A program made the position numbers and the translations under genes. Shown piece by piece: positions 45,316 to 53,758 of a stretch of 64,000 nt of DNA. The DNA is taken from positions 82,165 to 146,164 of the IMG/VR virus record IMGVR_UViG_3300045125_000119. One strand, 5' to 3'. The DNA is from a virus. The first letter of the stretch is position 1. Every line of letters begins with the position of its first letter. Below the pieces are notes generated by a model, which searched no databases, was not told where the DNA came from, and was given only the letters and a program-made list of their open reading frames with translations.

Positions 45316-46190
45316 TGCACGACGTACTTCTGAACCTGCCGAACAAGACCATTACCTGTCTCGACAAGGGCTTCGTCACTCTTGTCGATTCGATGCCACG
45401 TCTTGTGCCAGACGCTACAGCGGACTTTGCAATCGTTCAGGCCGCACGAGTTTCCTACGGCGACGGCACCAAAACTGTCAACGAAGACAAGGGGCTGATT
45501 CGCTATTTGATGCGACACCAGCACACTACGCCATTTGAAATGGTCGAGTTCAAATTCCATTGTAAAATGCCGATCTTTGTGGCCCGGCAGTGGATCAGAC
45601 ACCGTACCGCCAACGTCAACGAATTGTCGGCCCGGTACTCGGTGGTAAAAGACGATTTTTATCTGCCCGACACCGACAACATTCGCAAGCAGTCCAAGTC
45701 GAACAAACAGGGCGGCGACCAACAAATCGACCAGTTCACGGCCCAGGAGTTTCTTGCTTATTTGGACGAGTTGGCCGACTCTACATACGCTGAGTATCTC
45801 GACGCCATCGAGAAGGGCGTTACCAGAGAGCAGGCACGCATGGCCCTTCCGGTCAATTTGTACACGGAATGGTACTGGAAAATTGACTTGCACAACCTGT
45901 TGCACTTCTTGGGCCTGCGGTGCGACAGTCACGCACAATACGAAATTCGTGTTTTTGCTGACGCAATGTTGGATTTGATCCGCCCCATCGTTCCGGTCGC
46001 AATTGACGCATGGGAGGACTACGACCACATGCGTGGGGCTATCAAACTGACCCGACTGGAGATCGAATCGCTGTTGGGTGCCATCAGTGCGATCCCGGAA
46101 TTTACCGTTCCGGCTCTGAAAAGTGACAACAAACGTGAGCAAGCCGAGTGGGTCGAAAAGGCCGCAAAACTCGGCCTCAAGGTGCAGTGA
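45315..46190 (+). CDS. thyX: Flavin-dependent thymidylate synthase ThyX
   Basis: Intact, 291 residues. RQWIRHRTANVNELSARYSV contains the ThyX motif RHRxxxxNxxSxRY that binds FAD and dUMP; MRHQHTTPFEMVEFKFHCKM precedes it and LPVNLYTEWYWKIDLHNLLH, FLGLRCDSHAQYEIR closes the active site. It makes dTMP from dUMP with flavin and methylenetetrahydrofolate. Upstream steps (dCMP deaminase) and downstream phosphorylation (dNMP kinase) are also coded here. Confidence 0.93.
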   Translation: MHDVLLNLPNKTITCLDKGFVTLVDSMPRLVPDATADFAIVQAARVSYGDGTKTVNEDKGLIRYLMRHQHTTPFEMVEFKFHCKMPIFVARQWIRHRTANVNELSARYSVVKDDFYLPDTDNIRKQSKSNKQGGDQQIDQFTAQEFLAYLDELADSTYAEYLDAIEKGVTREQARMALPVNLYTEWYWKIDLHNLLHFLGLRCDSHAQYEIRVFADAMLDLIRPIVPVAIDAWEDYDHMRGAIKLTRLEIESLLGAISAIPEFTVPALKSDNKREQAEWVEKAAKLGLKVQ

Positions 46191-46554
46191 TGACCAAACT
46201 CGATGATGCCTATTTTGACTGGTCGCAAGACGACACCTACAAAGAAAGATGGAGTCCTTCTACACCTTGCTTCACAAGTTGGAAAGCAAGTTTCAGAAGG
46301 ACGGCAAGAAGTTTTCTTTGACCGGACGCCACCACGATGATGACACCGATCCGGCGTCCGTATTTGACCTTTTTAGATATTGTGACCCCTATTTTTCCCC
46401 GTCGTTTGTTACACTGTACGTTTCGGCCCACATTAAGTTCGTCGGCCACAACAAGCGATGGGATATGTGGGACGATCAGTTTATGCCTTTCGATCAGGTC
46501 ACTTTCTCCAAAGGAGATGAATACATAACGGTGTACATCAGCAATATGAATTGA
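46190..46554 (+). CDS. Hypothetical protein, about 120 aa (one frameshift)
   Basis: ATG overlaps the thyX stop. MTKLDDAYFDWSQDDTYKER joins (slip near 46250) ESFYTLLHKLESKFQKDGKK, LTGRHHDDDTDPASVFDLFR and DMWDDQFMPFDQVTFSKGDE. His/Asp-rich middle (RHHDDDTD). No family. Confidence 0.55.
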
Positions 46555-46564
46555 CGGGGGAACA

Positions 46565-47261
46565 TGGGGATAATGTACTATTTCACCGAATATATGTTCG
46601 GTGACACGTTGCCGAGCGAGCAAAGCATTTTCATTCATTTGAAGCTGGATTTGCCCATTTGGTTGGATCGCATCACAAAGAAGAATACTACACTGATGTC
46701 ACTGTCGGGAACGTTTCTGCTGAAACTGTAATCTCGAACGGCGGCACGACAACTCAGACTTACACTTTGACTTATTCGACCGTGTACCCTGCTTCTTTGA
46801 CCGGTTCGATATACAAGCAACTCGGCGGCAGTCCGAATATTGGAACGGACACGCAAATTCAAACGTTCACCACCTCGGACGGTAGCGTGCTGTCTTTGTC
46901 CGACGTGGGATCGCCGTCTCCGAAAGTGTCTTCCGGTTCGATCAACATAGCGACTTCTTTGGTGACTGTTACTTTCAATGGAACACCGGCTTCTCCGTAT
47001 TATCTTTCTGTAAACTATTCTCACTCGTCCGGTTCCGGTGGGATAGATTCATTTGTCTCGGCACTTTTTGATCTTCCGGGTGTGATGGAACTTTCCATAA
47101 AGGCCAACCGTGTTTGGTTCATGAAGTCGCCCACATACGATTGGGACGATGTGTTGCCAAACGTGTTAGAAGTAATTCGACTTCAGTTGGGCCAAAGCAG
47201 CATTTCCGAACTGTCCGGCTCCGGCAACGTTGTGCTTGAAGATCAGCGTCGGACGCTATAA
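46565..47261 (+). CDS. Phage structural Ig-like/adhesin segment joined to an Nfu N-terminal-like domain (one frameshift)
   Basis: MGIMYYFTEYMFGDTLPSEQ, slip near 46640, then AHLVGSHHKEEYYTDVTVGN and a beta-rich stretch TYTLTYSTVYPASLTGSIYK ... SGSINIATSLVTVTFNGTPA, which matches the T-L-x-Y-x-P-V-x-P-G-S and G-x-I-N-x-x-T-x-x-V-T-x-x-F pattern common in phage baseplate and fibre proteins. The C-terminal SFVSALFDLPGVMELSIKAN then TYDWDDVLPNVLEVIRLQLG resembles the Nfu_N domain (LFxIxGVxxV...W..l...v...I). About 230 residues. Confidence 0.55.
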
Positions 47262-47268
47262 TTCTTGC

Positions 47269-48660
47269 ATGAGTCTAATCAGTGAATTCCTCGCACGAAA
47301 CGAGATGAAAAACATTCGCATCGCCATTGTGGGCGATGCGATGGTTGACAGAATACTACTACGTTTCGGTCAAACGTGTCTCGCCGGAATTCCCTATTCC
47401 GGTAATGCTCGCAGACAGTTTGTACCCAGATTACGCACTGCCGGGTGGGGCGGCAAATGTTGCCTACCAACTCAGGCACTTCAACGCTTCGGTTTCACTC
47501 AATTCTTTGATGGACCCGCAATCAGCGAAAATCTTCCAAACCGCCGGTCTGGACGTTCGTTCCGGGGTGGAAATGGCTGCGGGTTACGGACACGTTCCCC
47601 GCAAGCGGCGATTTTATAGCAAGGATTTTCCGCTTGTTAGATGGGACATCGAACTGCCTCAGTACGGAGTTGACGGCAGTCACTTGGAAGACTATCTCGC
47701 CAAGTTGATGGGACGAAAATTTGACGAAGATGTGGTGATTCTTTCGGACTACGACAAAGGTTTATTTTCTTTGGATTTTCAGTGCAACATTTTGAAGTCC
47801 GGTGCCATTACCGTCGTTGACCCCAAGAGCAAAAACATTGACAAGTGGCACGGCTGTTCTATTTTCAAGCCGAACTCGGTCGAGGCAGTAGCCCTCAGCG
47901 GTGAAACCCGTTGGGAGTTTCAGTGTGAATATTTCCGCAAAAGGCTGAACTGTGGTGCGGTAGTCATTACCCAAGAAGGTGACGGAGTTGTCGGTTGGTC
48001 CGACGGAAAAATGTTCGAGTACCGTCCCAAGGGGCGTGGCGTTCGGGCCGAAAGCGTCATTGGTGCCGGTGATTGTTTCGTCGCCATTATGAGTTTGGCG
48101 GTCGGTTTGGGGTTCTCTGTGCGGGAAGCGGCTGAGATTGCGTTCGAGGCCGGTTCCCTTTATGTCCGTCGCAAGCACAACGAACCAGTGACCCTCGTCA
48201 ACTGCGGCACAAGGACGACCCCGTGCAAGCCAAATTCGTTACCCCTCGTGAATTAAAGGGCAGTCCCGGCAAATTGGTGTTCACGAACGGTTGTTTTGAC
48301 ATTCTGCACGCCGGACACCTCAGCACGCTGAATTTTGCTAAGTCTAAAGGCGACCGTCTTGTAGTGGCCGTTAACAGTGATGCCAGCGTCAGTCGCCTCA
48401 AACCGGGGCGTCCGTTTACTGCTTTGGAAGATCGAATGAGGTTGCTCGCCTCGTTGGAAATAGTGGATTATGTCGTTTCGTTTGAAGAGGACAATCCGAA
48501 ACGATTGATCGAAGAGGTGCAACCCGATGTGTTGGTCAAAGGCGGCGATTACGTTCCGCAAGACATCATCGGGTCCGATTTAGTTGAAGAGGTTTACGCC
48601 GCTCCGTTGGTGGCAGATTTGTCTACCACCAACTTGGTCGAGCGGATCAAGAACAGTTGA
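47269..48660 (+). CDS. hldE: HldE-like bifunctional heptose-7-phosphate kinase / heptose-1-phosphate nucleotidyltransferase (two frameshifts)
   Basis: [27 protein letters not shown] begins the PfkB kinase; after a slip near 47365 [20 protein letters not shown] (KRxSPExPxPV, as in HldE) and [20 protein letters not shown] follow, with [25 protein letters not shown] and the catalytic [21 protein letters not shown] slip near 48225 leads into the C-terminal transferase: [20 protein letters not shown] (FDxxHxGH), [40 protein letters not shown]. About 463 residues, the full E. coli HldE length. It would make ADP-heptose. Confidence 0.85.
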
Positions 48661-48876
48661 TTACTTGCAGCACTTGACGCACTTGCAACCGTCGCAGCAC
48701 TTTTTGTCTGCCACACACTTGCAGTCTTCACACTTGCAGTCCGGGCAACAAACGCACTTCTTGACAGGGCAGCAGGCTCCACACTTCTTTGCAGCCGGGC
48801 AGAAGAAGTGGAAAGCGCCTACGACGAGGGCGAGGGCCAGAACGCAGCCGACGAAACATTTAGCGATACACCACAT
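48661..48876 (-). CDS. Membrane-anchored 20-cysteine peptide, metallothionein-like
   Basis: AAGGAGCAATATT precedes the ATG. Intact, 71 residues with 20 Cys. MWCIAKCFVGCVLALALVVG is a membrane helix or signal, then nearly the whole remainder is C-C, CxC and CxxC units with Lys/Asp (KKCVCCPDCKCEDCKC). This composition fits a metal-thiolate cluster. A CTAAATA motif lies 27 bases upstream. Convergent with hldE, the stops almost touching. Homology to known metallothioneins is not claimed. Confidence 0.75.
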   Translation of the reverse strand: MWCIAKCFVGCVLALALVVGAFHFFCPAAKKCGACCPVKKCVCCPDCKCEDCKCVADKKCCDGCKCVKCCK

Positions 48877-48942
48877 AATATTGCTCCTTGTTCCAGATAT
48901 TTAGCGTCTGGATACGCATTGCAACTATATGTATGATAGCGT

Positions 48943-49229
48943 ATGGCAAAAAAACGTTACACAAAAAAGCAATGTCGCAAGAGATTTGACGGGAAGTGCT
49001 TTTTCTGTGGTGTTTCCGAGTACGAATTGCTTGACGGACCACCGCATTTTCGAGGGTCAGGACGGTGGCACTTACGACTGGAACAACATTTTGACAACCT
49101 GTGCTTTGTGTCACAGAAAGTGTCACACCGGTATCATCAAAGATTTTGGGCAAGCACCCTTCTTCTTCCGGCCGGTGGATGGTTCATTACATTGACGAAA
49201 ACGGCGAAGAAAAGTGGGTCGCCAACTAA
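48943..49229 (+). CDS. Small HNH endonuclease (two frameshifts)
   Basis: MAKKRYTKKQCRKRFDGKCF-FCGVSEYELL, slip near 49040, HRIFEGQDGGTYDWNNILTT then CALCHRKCHTGIIKD. H-R-I, N-I and the CxxC/CxxxC pairs form a zinc-stabilised HNH core. A second slip ends with HYIDENGEEKWVAN at 49229. About 95 residues. Homing-type. Confidence 0.65.
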
Positions 49230-49232
49230 ATA
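49226..49232 (+). promoter_or_regulatory. CTAAATA five bases before an ATG without a ribosome site
   Basis: CTAAATA-ttccc-ATG. The same arrangement occurs at 6266-6278 (CTAAATA-agaac-ATG), and TAAATA-cggct-ATG on the minus strand at 8144-8131. None of the three has a Shine-Dalgarno. Confidence 0.4.
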
Positions 49233-49237
49233 TTCCC

Positions 49238-49432
49238 ATGAAGACGTTCGCTCAGTTTCTCGCCGAAAAAGAGAAGATATTCACCACGTTCTCTGGGCAG
49301 TCGCCGGGCAAGGCGATGGCTTCCGTGGTTCGTCCCGCCCGCCCGGTGAAACCTTTCTCTGGAATCAACGTTGCCAAAATCTTCTCGAAAGATGGTCCGG
49401 CCCGACAATCTCCTGGCGTTATGGGAAAGTGA
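49238..49432 (+). CDS. Small head protein candidate with T4-type capsid-targeting leader
   Basis: Intact, 64 residues: MKTFAQFLAEKEKIFTTFSG, then PVKPFSGINVAKIFSKDGPA. The first ten residues differ from the T4 leader MKTYQEFIAE at only a few conservative positions. The rest is basic and proline-rich. Packaging into the prohead is inferred from the leader. Confidence 0.6.
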   Translation: MKTFAQFLAEKEKIFTTFSGQSPGKAMASVVRPARPVKPFSGINVAKIFSKDGPARQSPGVMGK

Positions 49433-49447
49433 TTACTCCGTTAAAGC

Positions 49448-50011
49448 ATGACCAATACCGGCGACGGCCTTTCCGTTCTGATTCTTTGCGATTACATCCC
49501 AATCCACAATTGGATGACTTTTGCCTGTTGGTACAGTCTGTCCAAAATCTTACCGGACTCCAAGATCGGCATTATGTGTAACCGACGGCCGGTCACTTGG
49601 CAAATGTTCGACTGGACACGCAGGTTGCGGGTGAACATGCAAATTCACGCTCCTTTGACGAAAGAGCAGAATATTTCCAAAGCATTGGCGGGTTCTTTTT
49701 ATTCCAAACCGCTTTTGGTTCTTGAGCCAAATATCTTGGCAATTCGTGATCTGGAAAACCTAGAAGGCGTTCAAGAGGTTACTGACGTTGCTTCTTCCGA
49801 TTTATGTTCTGACGTGCGTGGTGATAAAATGTCGCCATTCGTGAGCTATAGTGATGGGTGGGGAAACTTTGTTGTGTCGTCGTGGATAAATAGGGCGGGT
49901 TCTCCTTTTCGACACAAGTTTGGGCGGGAGAACATGACGGTTAACGAGGTCCGGGTCGAAAGATTATGGGGCCAGTTGGCAACTGTTTTTCAAACTGTAT
50001 CGAGAGGATAA
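49448..50011 (+). CDS. Hypothetical protein, 187 aa
   Basis: Intact. MTNTGDGLSVLILCDYIPIH and NWMTFACWYSLSKILPDSKI recall the first Rossmann unit of glycosyltransferases, followed by RRLRVNMQIHAPLTKEQNIS and PLLVLEPNILAIRDLENLEG. No DxD motif is obvious (SDL only). AT-rich relative to its neighbours. Could be a transferase relative; unnamed. Confidence 0.55.
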   Translation: MTNTGDGLSVLILCDYIPIHNWMTFACWYSLSKILPDSKIGIMCNRRPVTWQMFDWTRRLRVNMQIHAPLTKEQNISKALAGSFYSKPLLVLEPNILAIRDLENLEGVQEVTDVASSDLCSDVRGDKMSPFVSYSDGWGNFVVSSWINRAGSPFRHKFGRENMTVNEVRVERLWGQLATVFQTVSRG

Positions 50012-50012
50012 C

Positions 50013-50321
50013 ATGAGAAGATTCGATTACGACGATAACGAAGAACATCGGGAAGAGGTTGACCGGTTTTTCGGCGGCGAGCCGGAAGACGACGCCGAAT
50101 TCCTCACTCCAGAAGAGTACAAGTCGTTCATTGACGAAAACCGTGAACTTCAGCGTGCTTCTTTCGATCTGGCCGTCCGGGATGTTGAGGACCGATTTCT
50201 GTTCCGCATCGTAAAAATGCTTGAGCGTAGTTTCTGGTGGCGATTTTATTCTCACGAAACTCGCATGAAGATGATCGAAAAGACCTACAAACGAATGAAA
50301 AGAATTTCCGAAAAAGGGTGA
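50013..50321 (+). CDS. Hypothetical acidic helical protein, 102 aa
   Basis: Intact. MRRFDYDDNEEHREEVDRFF and PEEYKSFIDENRELQRASFD then VKMLERSFWWRFYSHETRMK. Acidic front, basic back. GAGAGGATAAC precedes the ATG. No family. Confidence 0.6.
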   Translation: MRRFDYDDNEEHREEVDRFFGGEPEDDAEFLTPEEYKSFIDENRELQRASFDLAVRDVEDRFLFRIVKMLERSFWWRFYSHETRMKMIEKTYKRMKRISEKG

Positions 50322-50324
50322 ATA

Positions 50325-50666
50325 ATGCCAAGTTACGATTTTCAATGCAAGAAGTGTGACAACACCTACGAGGTGTTTTTGTCGCTGAAAGAGTGTGACA
50401 ACACGAAGGGCATTAAGTGCCCTTCGTGCAAGTCCAAGTCGAAGGTCCGGCTGTTTGGCGTCCCGAACATAAAGTTTGCCAACCCAAGGGAAAGCAGTAG
50501 GTGGGACAATTTCTCCTACCGAGCGGGCAAAACAATGGAAGAGGCCCAAGAGTGCCGCCGGAATGCCGAAGAAAAATCCCACGTCGGGCCTAATCCGTAT
50601 GGCGATTACAACGCCCAGGTCGCCGCCGACATCAACAACGACGCCAATTGGGGCGAGGTCAAATAG
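50325..50666 (+). CDS. FmdB-type zinc-ribbon protein
   Basis: Intact, 113 residues. MPSYDFQCKKCDNTYEVFLS and GIKCPSCKSKSKVRLFGVPN are the FmdB/CxxC_CxxC_SSSS zinc ribbon (two CxxC pairs 25 residues apart). The tail is Asn/Glu-rich. Small regulators of this kind occur in many phages next to structural or packaging genes; the function is uncertain. Convergent with the terminase gene (8-base overlap). Confidence 0.8.
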   Translation: MPSYDFQCKKCDNTYEVFLSLKECDNTKGIKCPSCKSKSKVRLFGVPNIKFANPRESSRWDNFSYRAGKTMEEAQECRRNAEEKSHVGPNPYGDYNAQVAADINNDANWGEVK

Positions 50667-51456
50667 TATCGGTTGGATCGGATTCAGTTTCGATGGTGCG
50701 GCCTTTGGGCGTAGGGAAAAGGTCGCACTCCATTTCTTGGCTCCACCCCTCGGCCCCTAAAGCTTCTTTCAACGCCTTGACATATTCAGGGTTTTGGTGG
50801 TCCGGGTGTTCCTTATAATTGCTCTCGAAAACGTGGAAGCAGTTCTGGTTCCTCATCGCCCCAATAAACAATTCTGTAAACCACAACCCGACCCCGCCGT
50901 GATTGACGGTCGAGGTTATGTAACATTTTCCAGTTGACCCCAAACACGGCCACAAGACCTTCCAGTGCCATTCCATCCTGGGGATGAAAGCCGCTTCGTC
51001 AATTACCATGTGAGTGCATGGGTGACTGCGACAGCCTTCGGGGTTGGTGAAAATAATGTGACTTTTTGTTCCTGCAAATTCTTTGTGCCGCCGATTGTTT
51101 GTGGGTCATTCTTGGCTGCATCCATTCGGGCAGCATTTTCAACAAAAGGCTGAACGTTTCGGACCACCATTCTGATTCGTGTTTCGTTTTGCTCACCCAG
51201 AGAATTTTCTTCTGTTCGTGGAACAAACACTGCCAAACACAGTAGTTCATGTGGGTGGTAGACAGCCGCTGCTCTCCATTTTTTCGATATCACGAACCTG
51301 TTGTCATTGAGTTCTTCAACAAGTCGCTTCTGCCACGGCTGCAACGTGAGACGGAACGTACCCCTTCAAAGGGTGCAGCAATTTAATGTAGTTCGCACAA
51401 AAATAATCAAAACTTTCGCAGCACTTGATGACTTCTTCTGCTTGAGTTCTCAACAT
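50659..51456 (-). CDS. Terminase large subunit, ATPase part only (frameshifts)
   Basis: GGAAGGAATTAT precedes ATG 51456. MLRTQAEEVIKCCESFDYFC-ANYIKLLHPLKGYVP is the usual gp17 front; LQPWQKRLVEELNDNRFVIS then a GEQRLSTTHMNYCVWQCLFH segment gives a deviant Walker A; KILWVSKTKHESEWWSETFS follows; MVIDEAAFIPRMEWHWKVLW is Walker B with catalytic Glu, and KCYITSTVN the coupling motif. The frame ends soon after GWSQEMECDLFP, where the nuclease domain should begin. About 265 residues against 610 for T4 gp17, so the nuclease half is absent here. Confidence 0.75.
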
Positions 51457-51547
51457 ATAATTCCTTCCAATTAAGCAGCCGCCCAATTGCGGCCATCGTA
51501 TTGATGTAGTTGGGCAAAAATATTTGCAGAATATTTTAAGGCTGCTC

Positions 51548-51576
51548 TTGAACGAGAATATTTGGAAGGGTATATT
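51548..51576 (+). promoter_or_regulatory. Sigma-70-type promoter for prkA
   Basis: TTGAAC, 17 bases, TATATT, located 34 bases ahead of the prkA ATG and divergent from the terminase gene. Consensus spacing and five of six -10 positions match. Confidence 0.65.
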
Positions 51577-51609
51577 GCCGCTCACGTCGGTCCAAATAAA
51601 AGGAACCAT

Positions 51610-53702
51610 ATGGAATCCGTCACCGAGGGGAAGATGAATCAACTCAAGAGAATCACCAGTCTTTTTGACCGGAACAAGTTCCGTTCGTTGAATTCCGAGA
51701 TGAGCATGGCCGAGTACATCGACCTGTGCTTGAAGCAGCCCAAGCTGGGTCGCAACTCGTGGCAGATGATTTACGACATGATTATGGAGAAGGGTTACTC
51801 CACGTTCGAGGAGTATCGTAAAACTTACACCCACTACAACTTCTTCGATGACGAGGAAATCCCCATCGTCGGCCTCTCCGAGATGAAGGACTCTTTGGTC
51901 AAATTCATCAAGGGTGCCGCCGGTCACTACGGTACGGAAAAACGTGTGCTGTTGCTGCACGGGCCGGTGGGTAGCGCCAAGTCCACAACCTGCCGCTTGT
52001 TGAAGCGTGGTTTGGAGCGGTACAGCCACACGGACAGTGGGGCGTGGTACACGTTCAAGTGGGTCGGCCTGCCGACCGGACAGGACGGCATTTACACCAG
52101 CGACGAGTGCGAATCTCCTTTGCACGAGAACCCGCTGAAGCTGTTGCCGAACGAACTGCGTCAGCAGGTTTTGGCGGAAATGAATGCCGCCATGATCGAG
52201 CAGACCCCAGAAGAAAAGCGGGCGGAACTTTACACCTCAAGTGCGACGGCGATTTGAACCCCGCTGCAAGTTCTTCATGAACGAACTGCTGCGTCGGTAC
52301 AACGGCGACCTTGAACGGGTTCTAGAAAAGCACATCAAGGTCGTTCGGAAGACTTACAGCGAAGCCGACCGGGTTGGCATCGCCACTTTCCAGCCGAAGG
52401 ACGAGAAGAACCAAGACTCGACGGAGTTGACTGGCGACATCAACTTCCGACAGATCGCAAACTTCGGTTCGGACAGCGACCCTCGTGCGCTTCAACTTCG
52501 ACGGCGAGTTCTGCGTCGGCAACCGGGGCATGATCGAGTTCATCGAAGCCCTCAAGTTGGAAGTGGCTTTCTTGTACGACCTGTTGGGTGCCTCGCAGGA
52601 ACAGTGCATCAAGCCGAAGAAGTTCGCTCAGGTCATGATTGATGAGGCGATCTTCGCACACACCAACACGGCCGAATACGAGAAGCTAAAGAGCAACCAG
52701 TATATGGAGGCTCTGCGTGACCGCACGGTGAAGATCAACGTTCCTTACACCCTCAAGTGGCAAGAGGAAATTGAGATTCTTGAAAAGGACTACGGTCCCG
52801 ACAAGGTGCGTCAGCACGTCGCCCCTCACACGCTGGAAATTGCGGCCCTTTGGTCGGTCCTCACCCGCTTGCAGGACGACAAGGACGGCAAGTTGTCTCT
52901 CGTGGAGAAGGCCGAGCTTTATAACGGCAAGTTGCTCGCCGGGTGGACCGAAGACTCGGTGAAGGAGTTGAAGGACAAGTACCCCGAAGAGGGGATGGCT
53001 GCGGGCGTGTCGGTGCGATACGTTCAGGACAAGATTTCCAACTGTCTCTCGAACAACCACGAATATGTGAATATGTTCATGGTTTTGAACGAGTTGCGTG
53101 ACGGCCTGTACGACTCTTCCTTGCTCGACAAGGAAAAGATCGGTCGGTACACGACCTGCATCGACTTGGCCCTCAAGAAGCTGACGGAAATTCTCAAGCA
53201 CGAGGTTCAGAAGGCGTTGGTCGGCGACGAAGACGCAATCATCCGGCTCTGCACCAACTACATCGACAACGTGATGGCTTACATCAACAAGTCGAAGGTG
53301 AAGAACAAGATCACCGGACAGGATCAGAAGCCCGACGAACGTCTCATGCGTGCCGTCGAAGAGAAGATCGAAATCCCCGAACAGGGGAGCGACGACTTCC
53401 GCCGTCAGATCGCCGCCTTCATCGGCGACTTGGCCCACAAGAAGAAGGAATTCAAGTGGGACAGCAACCCGAAGCTGAAGAAGGCTTTGGAAATGAAGCT
53501 GTTCGAGGACGTGAAGGACACGATCAAGTTGAGTGCCCTCAACGTCAGCGGGGCCAGCGTGGTGGACAAGGACATTCAGGAGAAGATCGACGCCCTGAAG
53601 TCCCGACTCATCAAGCAGTACGGTTACAACGAACGTTCGGCCACCGACGTTCTCGACTTCGTGGGCGGCATCTTCGCCCGTGGCGATCTTGCCGACGAGT
53701 AA
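51610..53702 (+). CDS. prkA: PrkA serine protein kinase / AAA+ protein (frameshifts)
   Basis: AAAAGGAACC precedes ATG 51610. After IPIVGLSEMKDSLVKFIKGA the AAA+ P-loop is RVLLLHGPVGSAKSTTCRLL (residues 113-131) then SGAWYTFKWVGLP. Slips near 52250 and 52480 lead through NPACKFFMNELLRRYNGDLE, RKTYSEADRVGIATFQPKDE, NRGMIEFIEALKLEVAFLYD and LLGASQEQ. The C-terminal kinase-like region includes LDKEKIGRYTTCIDLALKKL and ends NERSATDVLDFVGGIFARGD. About 690 residues, near the E. coli YeaG length (644). YeaG/PrkA acts with YeaH in starvation responses and in Bacillus near sporulation onset. Confidence 0.9.
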
Positions 53703-53713
53703 TCTTGTTTCAA

Positions 53714-53739
53714 CGGGCGACGGAATTGGCCGTCGCCCG
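53714..53739 (+). terminator. Terminator-like hairpin after prkA
   Basis: CGGGCGACGG-aattgg-CCGTCGCCCG, a perfect 10-bp stem 11 bases past the stop, followed by ATTTCC. Confidence 0.7.
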
Positions 53740-53758
53740 ATTTCCAACCACTAACCAC

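Noticed and set aside
51610-53702. Programmed ribosomal frameshift in prkA
   Set aside because: No slippery heptamer followed by a stem at the two slips, and the same kind of slip occurs in dozens of unrelated genes; sequencing error is simpler.
52686-53747. Long minus-strand open frame of 353 codons opposite prkA
   Set aside because: Antisense shadow: the plus strand has clear PrkA similarity, and the minus frame is Val/Leu-rich without domain signals or a ribosome site.
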